DNA of 64,000 nt from Microbulbifer pacificus (GCF_033723955.1 NZ_CP137555.1:2472001-2536000); one strand, 5' to 3'; shown: positions 8,541-19,308, numbered from the stretch's first letter. Numbers and translations are program-made. The notes: a model not told the origin generated them from the letters alone.

Positions 8541-9332
8541 ATGAACGACAGCACATACACAGGTCCATTATTTATCGGTTGGGATGTTGGTGGTTGGAAC
8601 TGCGACCGCAATGCCAGCAGCCGTGATGCCTTGGTTGTGCTGGATAGGGAGCGAAACATACTGGGACAGCCATGGCGCGGCAACCTTCGCCAGTCGATCA
8701 ATGAGGCCACTAATACGCAGGAGTGGATACAGGCACTTCTGAAATACTGTCAGGTTGAAGTTGCCGGCAGTCCAGAATCGGTAATCTTGGCGATCGACAC
8801 ACCACTGGGTTTTTCGCAGGCCTTCCGCTCGCTGATTTCCGGTCAAGGGGCGGCTGGATCTATAGAAGCATCGGCTGACAACCCCTACCTGTTCCGTCAC
8901 ACCGAGCGGATATTATTTCAGCGCGGCTTGAGGCCTCTCTCTCCGGTCAAGGATATGATCGGCAGCCAGGCCACCAAGGGCATGCATACGCTGGCCCGCT
9001 TCGCACCTACGAATCCGTCTGCAGGTGTCTGGACCAACAGCAGCAACCTTACTGCGTTCGAGGCTTACCCCGCGGCCTGCAAGCCGTCGTCACTCGTGCG
9101 TGAAATGCTGCAACCCTACCGCCACATGCCGGCCACTAATCAGATAGATACTTGGGAAACCAAGGGGTTTGGTTATGGAATTGACCATGAAGACAAGCGC
9201 GATGCATTGCTCTGTGCTCTGGTGGCGTGGCTCTTTCAATTTCAGCCTGACGCCCTATTCCAGCCTGATGCAGAAACACCACAAGGCGAGGGCTGGATTT
9301 TTGTGCCTTGTGATGCTTTGACCGCAGGTTAG
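8541..9332 (+). CDS. DUF429-like protein
   Basis: 263 residues. The N-terminal FIGWDVGGWNCD, the middle AIDTPLGFS and the C-terminal DHEDKRDALLCALVAW resemble DUF429 proteins, which are predicted to have an RNase H-like fold with acidic catalytic residues (here Asp in GWDVGG, AIDTP and KRDAL). Homologues occur near mobile and defence genes, but no activity is assigned to this one. It is divergent from the DUF924-LysE operon and lies at the left edge of the less GC-rich accessory region. Confidence 0.6.
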   Translation: MNDSTYTGPLFIGWDVGGWNCDRNASSRDALVVLDRERNILGQPWRGNLRQSINEATNTQEWIQALLKYCQVEVAGSPESVILAIDTPLGFSQAFRSLISGQGAAGSIEASADNPYLFRHTERILFQRGLRPLSPVKDMIGSQATKGMHTLARFAPTNPSAGVWTNSSNLTAFEAYPAACKPSSLVREMLQPYRHMPATNQIDTWETKGFGYGIDHEDKRDALLCALVAWLFQFQPDALFQPDAETPQGEGWIFVPCDALTAG

Positions 9333-9713
9333 CGATCGCGCTAACGAGCATTGACGGTAAATCCCGCATATATCCGACATTCACATGCGACATATCCTGT
9401 CGTACGCCTAAATGCCGTTCATAAGTACGATTGCTCGGGAAATATACAATTTGGGCGGCATAAAGTAAGTGCCTGTACAAATATTGCTCGATAAATTACA
9501 CACGCTCTCGCCATCGTTTAAAGCGGTGACAAATAGCCGTTTATCCGTTAATTTTTCGCAGGTAAATCGTGATGGTGTTCTCGGTTTTTGGATTGGCCGA
9601 TAGCTAAGTGCTCAATCCGCTCGATTCCTGGTTGCGGCAGCGTACAGAGGACGCGACTAAGGATCTGATAGTTCCAAAGTTAAAAATAAATTAGAAGAAG
9701 AAAAGCTCCATCC
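9333..9713. other. gene-free, AT-richer gap
   Basis: A 381-base stretch with no convincing ORF, RNA gene or repeat. It is visibly richer in A and T than the flanking core genome and probably lies at or near the left boundary of the accessory region. No copy of the tRNA-Phe 3' end was found here. Confidence 0.5.
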
Positions 9714-10271
9714 ATGAATATCAGTGACTACTTCTCCAAGGTGCTTCAGGCGCCCCTTAAAAACATTCAGTGGTCCTGGGGCGCTGAAAATGAAAAGGCC
9801 GTTTTTCTGCGCAGCTGGGTACCCGAATACGATGGGCGCCGCGTGTATGTACTCGGCGATCGGGATGATTACGGAAGTCCCGGATACCGCGAGCGAATTC
9901 AACATATTGAGTCGATCAAGTCGGGTATGCCTGGGTTTGTTGTGCTTCTGGAACCCCAGGATCCAACGGCTGAAAAATGGATAATAAAACGCTTTGAAGA
10001 GAAGGTTTACCCGATCAAGGGCTTTGAAAAGGAAGCCGATGAATGGTTTGCGGTGCTTGCCGACGGCGTTGAGGTTGCAGAGGCCAACGGTTTCAACCCG
10101 GTCGAAGAACTGCAAAAACTTATGCAGTGCAAAGCTGCAGAGGTGATCCAAAAGGCAGCCAAATCGTGGAAGCTTATTGGAATAAAAGATGAAAATGCCA
10201 TTTTTAAACACCCGAGCAAATTGACCCGATTAATCGTGAATATAAATACGGGTGAGTACCTTCGGACCTGA
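9714..10271 (+). CDS. hypothetical protein
   Basis: 185 residues, not recognised. It has no signal peptide or membrane helix and looks soluble and cytoplasmic: mixed alpha/beta with WSWGAENEKAVFLRSW near the start and a helical C-terminal half (EELQKLMQCKAAEVIQKAAK). The ribosome site is weak (GAAGAAAAG). It sits alone ahead of the DUF4268 nuclease-like gene, in a region of defence-type genes; a defence role is only suggested by position. Confidence 0.6.
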   Translation: MNISDYFSKVLQAPLKNIQWSWGAENEKAVFLRSWVPEYDGRRVYVLGDRDDYGSPGYRERIQHIESIKSGMPGFVVLLEPQDPTAEKWIIKRFEEKVYPIKGFEKEADEWFAVLADGVEVAEANGFNPVEELQKLMQCKAAEVIQKAAKSWKLIGIKDENAIFKHPSKLTRLIVNINTGEYLRT

Positions 10272-10460
10272 ATTTCCGGAGTTGAATCGACTGCGAGATA
10301 TTCGTCTGGTCGACAACCGGCGGTCTATCGCTTTAGTGGTGAACAAATTCTGAGCAATAAAATCTACGTTTCTGTTCGCCCGACTTAGCTGTGGACCACA
10401 ACAGCAACACTCCACTGATTAAGTGCAGCTAGATTAAGAAGCGACGAATAAGGCCTGAAA

Positions 10461-11609
10461 ATGTACCAAATCGACAAATCTGCCAACCGTATCTTCCCAC
10501 TGCAAGAACGGAAATTTTCGGAGCTGGGCTTCCGGGAGCGAGATCATTTGCAGGAGTGGATTGCTACGAATCCGGAAGTGCTCGGTGAGGAGTTGCTGAT
10601 TATCCAGAAGGAGTTCGACGGTTTCGACGAAACCAGAGAGCGCCTCGATCTGTTAGCCCTGGATAAGCAGGGTCACTTGGTGGTGATTGAGAACAAGCTT
10701 GATGATTCGGGTCGCGATGTCACCTGGCAGGCCCTCAAGTACGCCTCCTACTGCGCTGGGCTCACCAAAAGTCAGATTGTCGCTATCTACCAAAAGTACT
10801 TGGACAAATATGAGGGCGGGGACAATGCCCAGCAGCGCCTGGCAGATTTCTTCAACGAATTCGAGTTTGACGAGCTTATCCTCAACCCCGGTTCGGATCA
10901 GCGCATCATTTTTGTCGCGGCCAATTTCCGCCGCGAGGTCACCTCCACTGCGCTGTGGCTAATGGAACACCGCATTCGTATCCAGTGCATTAAGGCGGTG
11001 CCCTTTGCCATGGGCGACCAGCTGTTGCTCAAGCTCGATCAGATCATCCCGGTAAAGGAGGCCGAGGAATACATGATCGGCATCAGTGAGAAGAAGCAGG
11101 AAGAGCAGTCCAACGAGCGCACCGTAGCCAACCGTCATCTAGCCCGGGAGAAATTCTGGAGAGTGTTTATCGACACTGTGCGCGAGAGCGACTGTCGTCT
11201 GTACGACAACGTTAATCCTAGCAAAGATGGTTGGAGCAGCACCGGATCGGGGCTGAGTGGTGTGGTCTACATCGTGGTATTTGGTCGCAACTGCATGCGA
11301 GTGGAATTTGTCATCGCGCGGAGCAGCCAGGAAGAAAACAAATACTTGTTCGACAAGTTGGCAAGTCGCCGTGAAGAGCTCGACTCAAAATTCGGCGCAC
11401 CGCTGGACTGGGAGCGCCTGGACAATAAAAAGGCCTGTCGAATCAGCTATGAGGCCCCGGCCGACGGCTTCAACTCCGACGAATGGCCCCGTATTGCCGC
11501 CTGGCTGACAAGTCACATATCCCGGATCGAAAAAACCTTCCGGCCAGAAATTCCGAACCTGAAAAACCTACTGGCTCTGCGGCAGGAAGAGGTTGAGGAA
11601 GGAATCTAA
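10461..11609 (+). CDS. PD-(D/E)XK nuclease-like DUF4268 protein
   Basis: 382 residues. The N-terminal part has a PD-(D/E)XK nuclease core: Asp63 in RLDLLAL, then Glu77-Asn-Lys79 in VVIENK, and Gln90 in TWQALKYASYC. The second half (from about residue 225) resembles DUF4268 (EKFWRVFIDTVRE, WSSTGSGLSGVVY). Such proteins are usually small restriction-like or repair nucleases found beside restriction systems. Metal-binding residues are intact, so activity is plausible. It is transcribed towards the type I locus but is separated from it by 230 bases and the XRE gene. Confidence 0.72.
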   Translation: MYQIDKSANRIFPLQERKFSELGFRERDHLQEWIATNPEVLGEELLIIQKEFDGFDETRERLDLLALDKQGHLVVIENKLDDSGRDVTWQALKYASYCAGLTKSQIVAIYQKYLDKYEGGDNAQQRLADFFNEFEFDELILNPGSDQRIIFVAANFRREVTSTALWLMEHRIRIQCIKAVPFAMGDQLLLKLDQIIPVKEAEEYMIGISEKKQEEQSNERTVANRHLAREKFWRVFIDTVRESDCRLYDNVNPSKDGWSSTGSGLSGVVYIVVFGRNCMRVEFVIARSSQEENKYLFDKLASRREELDSKFGAPLDWERLDNKKACRISYEAPADGFNSDEWPRIAAWLTSHISRIEKTFRPEIPNLKNLLALRQEEVEEGI

Positions 11610-11730
11610 GGTCAAATTGCCCTTGATTTAATTGAACGCCTGTGTCGGCTTCGGTTAGGACATTGGCTAACCACATTGCGTAAAGTACGCGCACCTTCGC
11701 GAAGATTGAATAGTGATCCAGTCTTTCTTC

Positions 11731-11784
11731 AAATTTAAGGTTAAAAAATTTAACTTTAACTTAAAAAATACCGATCAAATTTAA
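11731..11784. promoter_or_regulatory. candidate operator: three AAATTTAA repeats
   Basis: The 8-mer AAATTTAA, near-palindromic, occurs at 11731-11738, 11746-11753 and 11777-11784. Starts are 15 and 31 bases apart, so all lie roughly on one helical face. A near-perfect inverted repeat AAGGTTAAA/TTTAACTTT (11737-11757, one mismatch) overlaps the first two. The cluster lies 56-109 bases upstream of the XRE gene, as expected for an autoregulatory operator. Inferred from pattern only. Confidence 0.4.
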
Positions 11785-11839
11785 AGTGCGTGGTATTCTT
11801 CTGCGTAACTAAAAAAATCAAGCTGTTAGAGGCACAACC

Positions 11840-12043
11840 ATGATCCACTGCCATCTCGCCCGCATGATGGGTGAGCGCAAGATGCGCGTTGCTGACGTTG
11901 CCAGAGAAACGGGGCTCAGCCGCGCCACGATAACGCTGCTCTACAAAGAGACGGCCCAAAAGGTGGATCTGGAAGCTATTGAAAAGCTGTGTTTGCTGTT
12001 CGAATGCCAGGTAGGTGAACTACTTGAGCTGAAATACGCATAA
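11840..12043 (+). CDS. XRE-family helix-turn-helix regulator
   Basis: 67 residues, essentially one Cro/C1-type DNA-binding domain: VADVARETGLSRATITLLYK is the helix-turn-helix, followed by LEAIEKLCLLFECQVGELLEL. Small regulators of this kind (C proteins) commonly control restriction-modification genes. The gene ends 82 bases before hsdM in the same orientation, and its upstream region has repeated AAATTTAA boxes. It probably times expression of the methylase and nuclease on entry into a new host. Confidence 0.85.
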   Translation: MIHCHLARMMGERKMRVADVARETGLSRATITLLYKETAQKVDLEAIEKLCLLFECQVGELLELKYA

Positions 12044-12125
12044 ACAGCACTGCCGCCAGGGTTGACGCTCTGCAGGCAAACCCCTTAACGATACCGAACA
12101 AACGAATGTAAACAGGAACGACCGA

Positions 12126-13682
12126 ATGACAAGTTCACAACAGCGCGCCGCTCTGCAACGCCAAATCTGGGCCATTGCCAACGATGTTCGTGGCGCTGTA
12201 GACGGCTGGGACTTTAAACAATACGTACTCGGCACCCTGTTTTACCGCTTTATCAGCGAAAACTTTGCCGCCTATATTGAAGGCGGTGATGACAGCTTTA
12301 ACTACGCCGAATTGTCCGACAGCGTGATCACGCCCGACATCAAAGACGATGCAATCAAAACCAAGGGCTACTTTATTTACCCCAGCCAGTTGTTCGAGAG
12401 TGTGGCGAAAACGGCTAACACGAACGAAAGCCTGAATACCGATCTGGCGGCCATCTTTGCGGCTATCGAAGCCTCGGCCAGTGGTTACCCTTCCGAGCAG
12501 GATATTAAAGGCCTGTTTGCCGATTTCGATACCACCAGTAACCGCCTGGGCAATACCGTAAAAGATAAGAACAAGCGCCTAGCCGATGTACTAAAAGGCG
12601 TGGCAGGGCTGGAGTTTGGTGACTTTGAAGGTAGCCATATTGATCTGTTTGGCGATGCCTACGAATTCCTAATCTCCAATTACGCCGCCAATGCCGGTAA
12701 ATCGGGCGGCGAGTTCTTCACCCCGCAGCATGTCTCAAAACTCATCGCCCAGCTGGCCATGCACAAGCAAACCAGCGTCAATAAAATTTATGACCCAGCA
12801 GCGGGCTCTGGCTCACTGCTGCTGCAAGCCAAAAAGCATTTCGACGCCCACATTATTGAAGAGGGCTTCTTCGGCCAGGAAATTAACCACACCACGTTCA
12901 ACCTGGCGCGTATGAATATGTTTTTGCACAACATCAACTACGACAAGTTCAATATCCAGCTGGGCAACACCCTTATCGATCCGCACTTTGGCGACGAGAA
13001 ACCCTTTGATGCCATCGTCTCTAATCCACCCTATTCGGTAAAGTGGATAGGCTCAGACGATCCGACCCTGATTAACGACGAGCGTTTTGCTCCTGCCGGT
13101 GTGCTTGCACCCAAATCTAAGGCCGACTTTGCCTTTGTACTGCATGCGCTCAGTTACCTTTCCAGTAAAGGCCGCGCCGCCATCGTCTGCTTCCCCGGTA
13201 TTTTTTATCGCGGCGGGGCCGAGCAGAAAATCAGAAAGTATCTGGTGGATAACAACTATGTGGAAACCGTGATCTCGCTGGCCCCTAACCTGTTCTTTGG
13301 CACCACCATCGCCGTGAATATTCTGGTGCTGGCAAAAAACAAAACCAGTACCGATACCCAATTCATTGATGCCAGTGGTTTATTTAAAAAAGAAACAAAT
13401 AACAACATCCTTACAGATGCCCATATCCAGCAAATCATGGAGGTGTTTGACAGCAAAGCCAACGGCGATCACTTCGCCCGGTCAGTGCCCTTTGATGAGG
13501 TAGCCGCTAACGATTACAACCTGTCCGTCAGCAGTTATGTAGCAGCCAAAGACACTCGCGAAGTGGTGGATATTGCCCAGCTCAATGCCGAACTAAAAAC
13601 CACCGTCACGAAGATTACCCAATTGCGCCAAGACATCGATGCGATCGTGGCGGAAATTGAGGGTGAGGAGCAGGACGCATGA
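12126..13682 (+). CDS. hsdM: type I restriction-modification methyltransferase subunit
   Basis: 518 residues. HsdM transfers a methyl group from S-adenosylmethionine to N6 of adenine within the site chosen by HsdS. The helical N-terminal domain (residues 1-160) is followed by the catalytic domain with SAM motif [12 protein letters not shown] (from Asp223) and catalytic NPPY (Asn300). Length and motifs fit the type IC group. The stop overlaps the hsdS start (ATGA), so M and S are coupled and probably made in the ratio needed for an M2S1 complex. Base composition is lower in GC than in the flanking core genes. Confidence 0.96.
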   Translation: MTSSQQRAALQRQIWAIANDVRGAVDGWDFKQYVLGTLFYRFISENFAAYIEGGDDSFNYAELSDSVITPDIKDDAIKTKGYFIYPSQLFESVAKTANTNESLNTDLAAIFAAIEASASGYPSEQDIKGLFADFDTTSNRLGNTVKDKNKRLADVLKGVAGLEFGDFEGSHIDLFGDAYEFLISNYAANAGKSGGEFFTPQHVSKLIAQLAMHKQTSVNKIYDPAAGSGSLLLQAKKHFDAHIIEEGFFGQEINHTTFNLARMNMFLHNINYDKFNIQLGNTLIDPHFGDEKPFDAIVSNPPYSVKWIGSDDPTLINDERFAPAGVLAPKSKADFAFVLHALSYLSSKGRAAIVCFPGIFYRGGAEQKIRKYLVDNNYVETVISLAPNLFFGTTIAVNILVLAKNKTSTDTQFIDASGLFKKETNNNILTDAHIQQIMEVFDSKANGDHFARSVPFDEVAANDYNLSVSSYVAAKDTREVVDIAQLNAELKTTVTKITQLRQDIDAIVAEIEGEEQDA

Positions 13683-14905
13683 GCGAGTTAAGCTTTATGG
13701 AAAAGCTGCTGGATGGGGTTGAGGTGGAGTGGAGGCCGCTGGTTGAGTTGGGTGAGTTAGTTCGTGGAAACGGCTTACCAAAAACTGACTTTACGGAATC
13801 GGGTGTTCCCGCTATTCATTATGGGCAGATTTACACTTATTACGGCCTTTCAACGGAAACGACAATATCTTTTGTTTCACCTGAAGCTGCTAAGAAGCTG
13901 AAAAAGGTAAATACTGGCGATGTCGTAATTACAAATACAAGCGAAAACCTTGAGGATGTTGGGAAAGCTTTAGTTTATTTGGGCAAGCCTCAAGCGGTGA
14001 CAGGTGGTCACGCAACAATCTTTAAGCCAGGTCAACTTATAATCGGTAAGTACTTTGCGTATTTCACGCAAACATCTGCTTTTTTTTGCGAAAAACGGAA
14101 GTTGGCAAAAGGTACAAAAGTTATTGATGTTTCTGCGACTGATATGGCCAAGATTTCAATCCCCATCCCCTGCCCAGACAACCCCAAAAAATCTCTGGAA
14201 ATCCAGGCCGAAGTCGTCCGCATTCTGGACGCATTTACCGCCATAACCGCCGAGTTGACCGCCGAGTTGACCGCCGAGCTTAACCTACGCGAAAAACAAT
14301 ACAACTACTATCGCGACCAGTTGTTGAGTTTTGAAGAAGGGGAGGTGGAATGGAAGACCTTGGGGGAACTGGCCGAGAACCTCGACTCAAAAAGAAAGCC
14401 GATCACGAGCGGTTTGAGGGAAGCAGGCAATATTCCGTATTACGGTGCGTCTGGAATTGTCGATTACGTTAAAGACTATATTTTCGATGGCGACTTTTTG
14501 CTCGTTTCTGAAGATGGTGCAAATCTATTGGCGCGAAATACACCAATAGCATTTAGTATCAGCGGCAAAACCTGGGTTAATAATCATGCCCATGTGCTTA
14601 AAATCGACACCTATGCAGAGAGAAGATACGTTGAGTATTACCTGAATAGTATTGATTTGACGCCCTATATTTCTGGTGCTGCACAACCGAAACTGAACAA
14701 GAAAAACTTGGAAAGCATCCGTATACCAAACCCTTCGCCAACAGAAAAAGAGCGAATTGTTTCAGTTCTTGACAAATTTGACGCCTTAACTAGCTCCATC
14801 ACCGAAGGTCTGCCCCGCGAAATTGAGCTGCGCCAGAAGCAATACGAGTATTACCGCGATTTGTTGTTGAGCTTCCCTAAACCGAACTCAGAAGTGGCGG
14901 CCTGA
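13679..14905 (+). CDS. hsdS: type I restriction specificity subunit
   Basis: 408 residues. HsdS has two target-recognition domains (about 15-170 and 215-370), each reading one half of a bipartite site, with conserved helical spacers between and after them ([16 protein letters not shown] and [16 protein letters not shown]). In the central spacer, residues 190-201 are TAEL three times in a row, encoded by three 12-bp repeats. In the type IC enzymes EcoR124I and its derivative, two versus three TAEL units change the gap between half-sites from 6 to 7 bases. The recognition domains use AT-richer codons than the spacers, as expected of exchanged segments. The next gene starts 1 base after its stop. 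Confidence 0.95.
   Translation: MSELSFMEKLLDGVEVEWRPLVELGELVRGNGLPKTDFTESGVPAIHYGQIYTYYGLSTETTISFVSPEAAKKLKKVNTGDVVITNTSENLEDVGKALVYLGKPQAVTGGHATIFKPGQLIIGKYFAYFTQTSAFFCEKRKLAKGTKVIDVSATDMAKISIPIPCPDNPKKSLEIQAEVVRILDAFTAITAELTAELTAELNLREKQYNYYRDQLLSFEEGEVEWKTLGELAENLDSKRKPITSGLREAGNIPYYGASGIVDYVKDYIFDGDFLLVSEDGANLLARNTPIAFSISGKTWVNNHAHVLKIDTYAERRYVEYYLNSIDLTPYISGAAQPKLNKKNLESIRIPNPSPTEKERIVSVLDKFDALTSSITEGLPREIELRQKQYEYYRDLLLSFPKPNSEVAA
14246..14281 (+). repeat. three tandem 12-bp TAEL repeats in hsdS
   Basis: ACCGCCGAGTTG occurs twice, followed by ACCGCCGAGCTT, in frame. Each encodes Thr-Ala-Glu-Leu. Unequal crossing-over or slippage here would add or remove four residues without a frameshift. 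Confidence 0.95.
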
Positions 14906-14906
14906 G

Positions 14907-16082
14907 ATGAGCAAGACACTAAAGCAGATTGCGGAGCAGTTAAATACGCCTAGAACGGTTAAGAACAAGAAAACCACTGAAGTCGAAGTGGTCACGCAAG
15001 TGCCTAAAGTGCAGCTGATCTACGCATTCAACGGCACGGGCAAAACCCGCCTGTCTCGTGAGTTCAAGCAGCTTGTTGCACCTAAAGGCAATGGCGAAGA
15101 TGACGAAGCCATATCGCCACGGGAGAAAATCCTGTACTACAACGCCTTCACCGAAGATCTCTTTTATTGGGACAACGATTTAGAAGGCGATGCTGCCCCC
15201 AAACTGAAAATTCAGCCCAACACCTATACCGACTGGTTGCTGACGTTGCTGAAAGACCTGGGGCAAGATGCGAATATCGTTAAGTACTTCCAACACTTCG
15301 CCAATGACAAGCTAACCCCCCATTTCAGTGAAGACTATGCCGAAGTCACCTTTACGCTGGAGCGAGGCGATGATAAAGGCACAGAGCCTCTGAAAATATC
15401 CAAAGGCGAAGAAAGTAACTTTATCTGGAGTGTTTTCTACACGCTGTTGGATCAGGTGATTACCATTCTCAATGTCGCAGAGCAAGAGAATCGTGAGACC
15501 AGGCAGTTTGATCAGCTGGAGTATGTGTTTATTGATGACCCGGTGAGTTCATTGGATGAAAATCACCTGATCGAGCTGGCCGTTAACTTGGCTGGGCTGA
15601 TCAAGTCCAGCAAGTCAAACTTGAAGTTCATTATCACCACCCACAGCCCACTTTTTTATAACGTGCTCTACAACGAGCTAAACAGTAAAACCTGTTATCT
15701 GTTGGAGAGGTTTGAGGATGGCTCTTTTGCACTGCTGGATAAGCACGGCGATTCCAATAAGAGCTTCTCTTATCACCTGTATTTGAAGCAGACACTGGAA
15801 AAAGCCATCGCTGAAAACACCGTGCAGAAGTACCACTTCACGCTTTTACGTAACCTGTATGAAAAGACGGCGAGCTTTCTCGGTTATCCCAAATGGTCAG
15901 AACTCTTGCCCGATGACAAACAGGCATATTTAAACCGTATTATTCAATTTACCAGTCATTCAACATTGTCGAATGAAGTCGTCGCCGAACCCAGTGGGCC
16001 TGAAAAGAACACGGTACGCTTGCTGCTGAACCACTTGGTCAGAAATTACGGCTTTTGGCAGCAGGAAGAACAAAATGGTTGA
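14907..16082 (+). CDS. prrC: PrrC-type anticodon nuclease
   Basis: 391 residues, close to the 396 of E. coli PrrC, which cuts the anticodon loop of tRNA-Lys when its type IC restriction partner is disabled by phage. The N-terminal ABC-like NTPase has Walker A FNGTGKT (42-47), signature ISKGEES (164-170), Walker [14 protein letters not shown] (206-218) and H-loop TTHSP (His246). The C-terminal nuclease triad of E. coli PrrC is Arg320, Glu324 and His356; here Arg315, Glu319 (LLRNLYEK) and His351 (FTSHSTLS) have exactly the same spacing. The gene lies between hsdS and hsdR as in the classic prr locus, 1 base after hsdS and overlapping hsdR by 8 bases. RloC is unlikely because it is about twice as long with a zinc-hook coiled coil. 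Activity and tRNA target are inferred. Confidence 0.92.
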   Translation: MSKTLKQIAEQLNTPRTVKNKKTTEVEVVTQVPKVQLIYAFNGTGKTRLSREFKQLVAPKGNGEDDEAISPREKILYYNAFTEDLFYWDNDLEGDAAPKLKIQPNTYTDWLLTLLKDLGQDANIVKYFQHFANDKLTPHFSEDYAEVTFTLERGDDKGTEPLKISKGEESNFIWSVFYTLLDQVITILNVAEQENRETRQFDQLEYVFIDDPVSSLDENHLIELAVNLAGLIKSSKSNLKFIITTHSPLFYNVLYNELNSKTCYLLERFEDGSFALLDKHGDSNKSFSYHLYLKQTLEKAIAENTVQKYHFTLLRNLYEKTASFLGYPKWSELLPDDKQAYLNRIIQFTSHSTLSNEVVAEPSGPEKNTVRLLLNHLVRNYGFWQQEEQNG

Positions 16083-19000
16083 TTACACCAAGCCTATCTC
16101 CGAGTCGAACCGTTTCATCGTACTCGATAAATACACCCAGGAATGGAGGGTATCCGAAAGCTACCAGAGCGAAGGCGACCTGGAGCGGGAGCTGATTCAG
16201 GATTTGGTCAACCAGGGTTATGAATATTTGCCTGCGCTGAATAATTCTGAAGCCATGTTGGCCAATGTGCGGGTACAGCTGCAAGCACTGAATAGCGTGG
16301 AGTTCTTGGAGGGCGAATGGAAGCGCTTTGTCGAAACTTATCTGGACAAGCCCAGCGACACCATTGTCGATAAAACCCGCAATATTCACGATGATTATAT
16401 TCATGATTTTGTGTTTGACGATGGCCGCATCAAAAACATCTATTTGGTGGATAAAAAGAACATTGCCCGCAACAAGGTGCAGGTGATCAAGCAGTTCGAG
16501 CAGACCGGCAGTCATGCCAACCGCTACGATGTCACCATTCTGGTGAATGGACTACCGCTAGTACAAATTGAGCTTAAAAAGCGCGGCGTGGCCATTCGCG
16601 AAGCCTTTAATCAGGTACACCGATACAGCAAAGAGAGCTTTAACAGTGAGAATTCGCTGTATAAATATTTGCAGTTGTTTGTGATCTCTAATGGCACCGA
16701 TAGCCGCTACTTCGCCAACACGACCCAGCGCACCAAAAACAGCTTCGACTTCACTATGAACTGGGCGAAGGCGGATAACAGCCTGATTAAAGACTTGAAA
16801 GACTTTACTGCCACTTTCTTCCAGAAAAATACATTACTGAATGTGCTTTTGCATTATTCGGTATTTGATGTCAGCGATACGCTGCTGGTGATGCGCCCGT
16901 ATCAAATTGCCGCAGCCGAGCGCATTTTGTGGAAAGTTAAAAGCTCATTTGAGGCCAAGAACTGGAGCAACCCCGAAAGCGGCGGCTTTATCTGGCACAC
17001 CACAGGCTCTGGCAAGACCTTAACCAGCTTTAAAGCGGCACGCTTGGCCACCGAGCTGGAGTTTGTCGATAAGGTGTTTTTTGTGGTCGACCGTAAAGAC
17101 CTCGACTACCAGACCATGAAGGAATATCAGCGCTTCTCGCCGGATAGCGTCAATGGTTCAGATAGCACCGCTGGCCTCAAACGCAATCTGGATAAAGACG
17201 ACAACAAAATCATCGTCACCACCATTCAGAAGCTCAACAACCTGATGAAGAGCGAAGGTGATCTGGCTATTTACAACAAGCAGGTGGTATTTATCTTCGA
17301 CGAATGCCACCGCAGCCAGTTTGGTGAGGCACAGAAAAACCTGAATAAGAAGTTCAAGCGGTTCTATCAGTTTGGCTTTACCGGCACGCCTATCTTTCCG
17401 CAAAACGCCTTGGGTGCCGAAACCACCGCCAGCGTGTTTGGGCGAGAGCTGCATTCTTATGTGATCACTGATGCGATCCGCGACGAGAAAGTGCTCAAGT
17501 TCAAGGTGGATTACAACGATGTACGCCCGAAGTTCAAGGAAATAGAAACCGAGCAGGATGAGAAAAAGCTGAGTGCTCTGGAGAACAGGCAGGCCTTGCT
17601 GCACCCAGAACGGATTCGTGAAATATCGCAGTATCTACTGAACAACTTTCGCCAGAAGACACATCGCCTGCAAGCTGGGGGCAAAGGCTTTAATGCTATG
17701 TTTGCGGTCAGCAGCGTGGATGCGGCGAAACTGTATTATGAATCGCTCAATCAGTTGCAAGCGAGCAGCGACAAACCCCTGAAAATTGCCACCATCTTCT
17801 CCTTTGCTGCCAATGAAGAGCAAGACGCCATTGGGGATATTGCGGATGAGAGCTTTGAAGTGTCGGCGATGTACAGCAGCGCCAAGGAGTTTTTAAGCGC
17901 TGCCATTGGCGACTATAACGCTTTCTTTAAAACCAACTTTAGCGTTGATAGTAACGGTTTCCAGAATTACTACCGCGACCTGGCCAAGCGGGTTAAAAGC
18001 AAAGAGATCGACCTGCTGATTGTGGTGGGGATGTTCTTAACGGGCTTCGACGCACCAACGCTCAATACCTTGTTTGTCGATAAAAACCTGCGTTACCACG
18101 GTTTATTGCAAGCCTACTCGCGTACCAACCGCATTTATGATGCCACCAAGACCTTTGGCAATATCGTGACCTTCCGTGATTTGGAGAAGGCCACCGTCGA
18201 TGCCATTACCTTGTTTGGCGATAAAAACACCAAAAACGTGGTTCTGGAAAAAAGCTACAAAGAGTACATGGAGGGCTTTAGCGATGTGGTGACCGGTGAA
18301 GCGCGGCGTGGTTTTATGGAAGTCGTCAGCGAGTTAGAACAACGCTTCCCTGATCCTGCCAATATTGAGAAAGAGTCGGACAAGAAGGCCTTTGCCAAAC
18401 TCTTTGGTGAATACCTGCGGGTTGAAAACATCCTGCAAAACTATGACGAGTTTGCCAGTTTGAAGGCGCTACAAAACGTGGATATGAACGACCCGGAGGC
18501 GGTGGAAGCCTTTAAAGCTGAGCACTATCTGGATGATGAAAAGCTGGCTGAGCTACAAACCATACGCCTGCCTGCCGAACGCAAAGTTCAGGATTATCGC
18601 TCGACCTACAACGACATCCGCGAATGGCAACGGCGCCAAAAGGCAGCCGACGAAAATGACAAATCCACCATCGACTGGGGCGACGTGGTGTTTGAGGTGG
18701 ACCTGCTCAAGTCACAAGAGATCAACCTTGACTACATTCTGGAACTGATCTTCGAGCACAACAAGAAAACCAAAAGCAAAGCCGATTTGGTCGGTGAAGT
18801 CCGTCGCGTGATTCGAGCCAGCCTTGGCAACCGTGCCAAAGAAAGCCTGTTGGTAGACTTCATCAATCAAACTGACCTCGACCAGATTGGTGATAAAGCC
18901 AGCGTGATCGAAGCCTTCTTTGCCTTTGCCCAAGGCGAACAGCAACGGGAAGCCGAGGAGCTGATTAACGCGGAGGGCTTGAATGCCGAAGAAGCCCGGC

Positions 19001-19176
19001 GCTATATCACCACTTCGCTCAAGCGGGAATATGCGAGTGACGCCGGAACAGAGCTCAACGCCATTCTTCCCAAGATGAGCCCTTTAAACCCGCAATACTT
19101 GACTAAGAAGCAGAGCGTCTTCCAAAAAATCGCTGCGTTTGTGGAAAAGTTCAAAGGTGTAGGTGGAAAAATTTAA
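16075..19176 (+). CDS. hsdR: type I restriction endonuclease motor subunit
   Basis: 1033 residues, near the 1038 of EcoR124I HsdR. It translocates DNA with ATP and cuts far from the recognition site. The nuclease core is Asp152 and Glu166-Leu-Lys168 (VQIELKK), with the QxxxY motif at Gln180-Tyr184. The helicase part begins with Walker A HTTGSGKT (Lys314) and has DECH in [10 protein letters not shown]. The C-terminal helical region binds HsdM. All catalytic residues are present. It is the last gene of the operon and overlaps prrC by 8 bases, so the toxin and nuclease subunits are translationally linked. Confidence 0.96.
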   Translation: MVDYTKPISESNRFIVLDKYTQEWRVSESYQSEGDLERELIQDLVNQGYEYLPALNNSEAMLANVRVQLQALNSVEFLEGEWKRFVETYLDKPSDTIVDKTRNIHDDYIHDFVFDDGRIKNIYLVDKKNIARNKVQVIKQFEQTGSHANRYDVTILVNGLPLVQIELKKRGVAIREAFNQVHRYSKESFNSENSLYKYLQLFVISNGTDSRYFANTTQRTKNSFDFTMNWAKADNSLIKDLKDFTATFFQKNTLLNVLLHYSVFDVSDTLLVMRPYQIAAAERILWKVKSSFEAKNWSNPESGGFIWHTTGSGKTLTSFKAARLATELEFVDKVFFVVDRKDLDYQTMKEYQRFSPDSVNGSDSTAGLKRNLDKDDNKIIVTTIQKLNNLMKSEGDLAIYNKQVVFIFDECHRSQFGEAQKNLNKKFKRFYQFGFTGTPIFPQNALGAETTASVFGRELHSYVITDAIRDEKVLKFKVDYNDVRPKFKEIETEQDEKKLSALENRQALLHPERIREISQYLLNNFRQKTHRLQAGGKGFNAMFAVSSVDAAKLYYESLNQLQASSDKPLKIATIFSFAANEEQDAIGDIADESFEVSAMYSSAKEFLSAAIGDYNAFFKTNFSVDSNGFQNYYRDLAKRVKSKEIDLLIVVGMFLTGFDAPTLNTLFVDKNLRYHGLLQAYSRTNRIYDATKTFGNIVTFRDLEKATVDAITLFGDKNTKNVVLEKSYKEYMEGFSDVVTGEARRGFMEVVSELEQRFPDPANIEKESDKKAFAKLFGEYLRVENILQNYDEFASLKALQNVDMNDPEAVEAFKAEHYLDDEKLAELQTIRLPAERKVQDYRSTYNDIREWQRRQKAADENDKSTIDWGDVVFEVDLLKSQEINLDYILELIFEHNKKTKSKADLVGEVRRVIRASLGNRAKESLLVDFINQTDLDQIGDKASVIEAFFAFAQGEQQREAEELINAEGLNAEEARRYITTSLKREYASDAGTELNAILPKMSPLNPQYLTKKQSVFQKIAAFVEKFKGVGGKI

Positions 19177-19275
19177 TATGTATGGGTACGAAATTGTGAG
19201 GGGGCGTCGTACCCACACGCTATCAACAAATTGTGGTTATGCAGGGAGCGGACGTTCGTATTTCTGAGAGAGCAA

Positions 19276-19308
19276 AAAGGCCAGTTAACCTTGCGGTTAC
19301 TGGCCTTT
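19276..19308 (+). terminator. hairpin after hsdR, probable terminator
   Basis: Stem AAAGGCCAG...CTGGCCTTT continued by TTAACC/GGTTA around loop TTGC, about 100 bases after the hsdR stop. The T tract is short (3), so termination may be weak. Confidence 0.55.

Noticed and set aside
9333..9713. Left att site of the island
   Set aside because: No match to the tRNA-Phe 3' end was found by eye in this gap.
14907..16082. RloC, RloA or a generic AAA ATPase as identity of the gene between hsdS and hsdR
   Set aside because: RloC is about twice as long with a zinc-hook coiled coil, and generic ATPases lack the Arg-x3-Glu...His triad at PrrC spacing.
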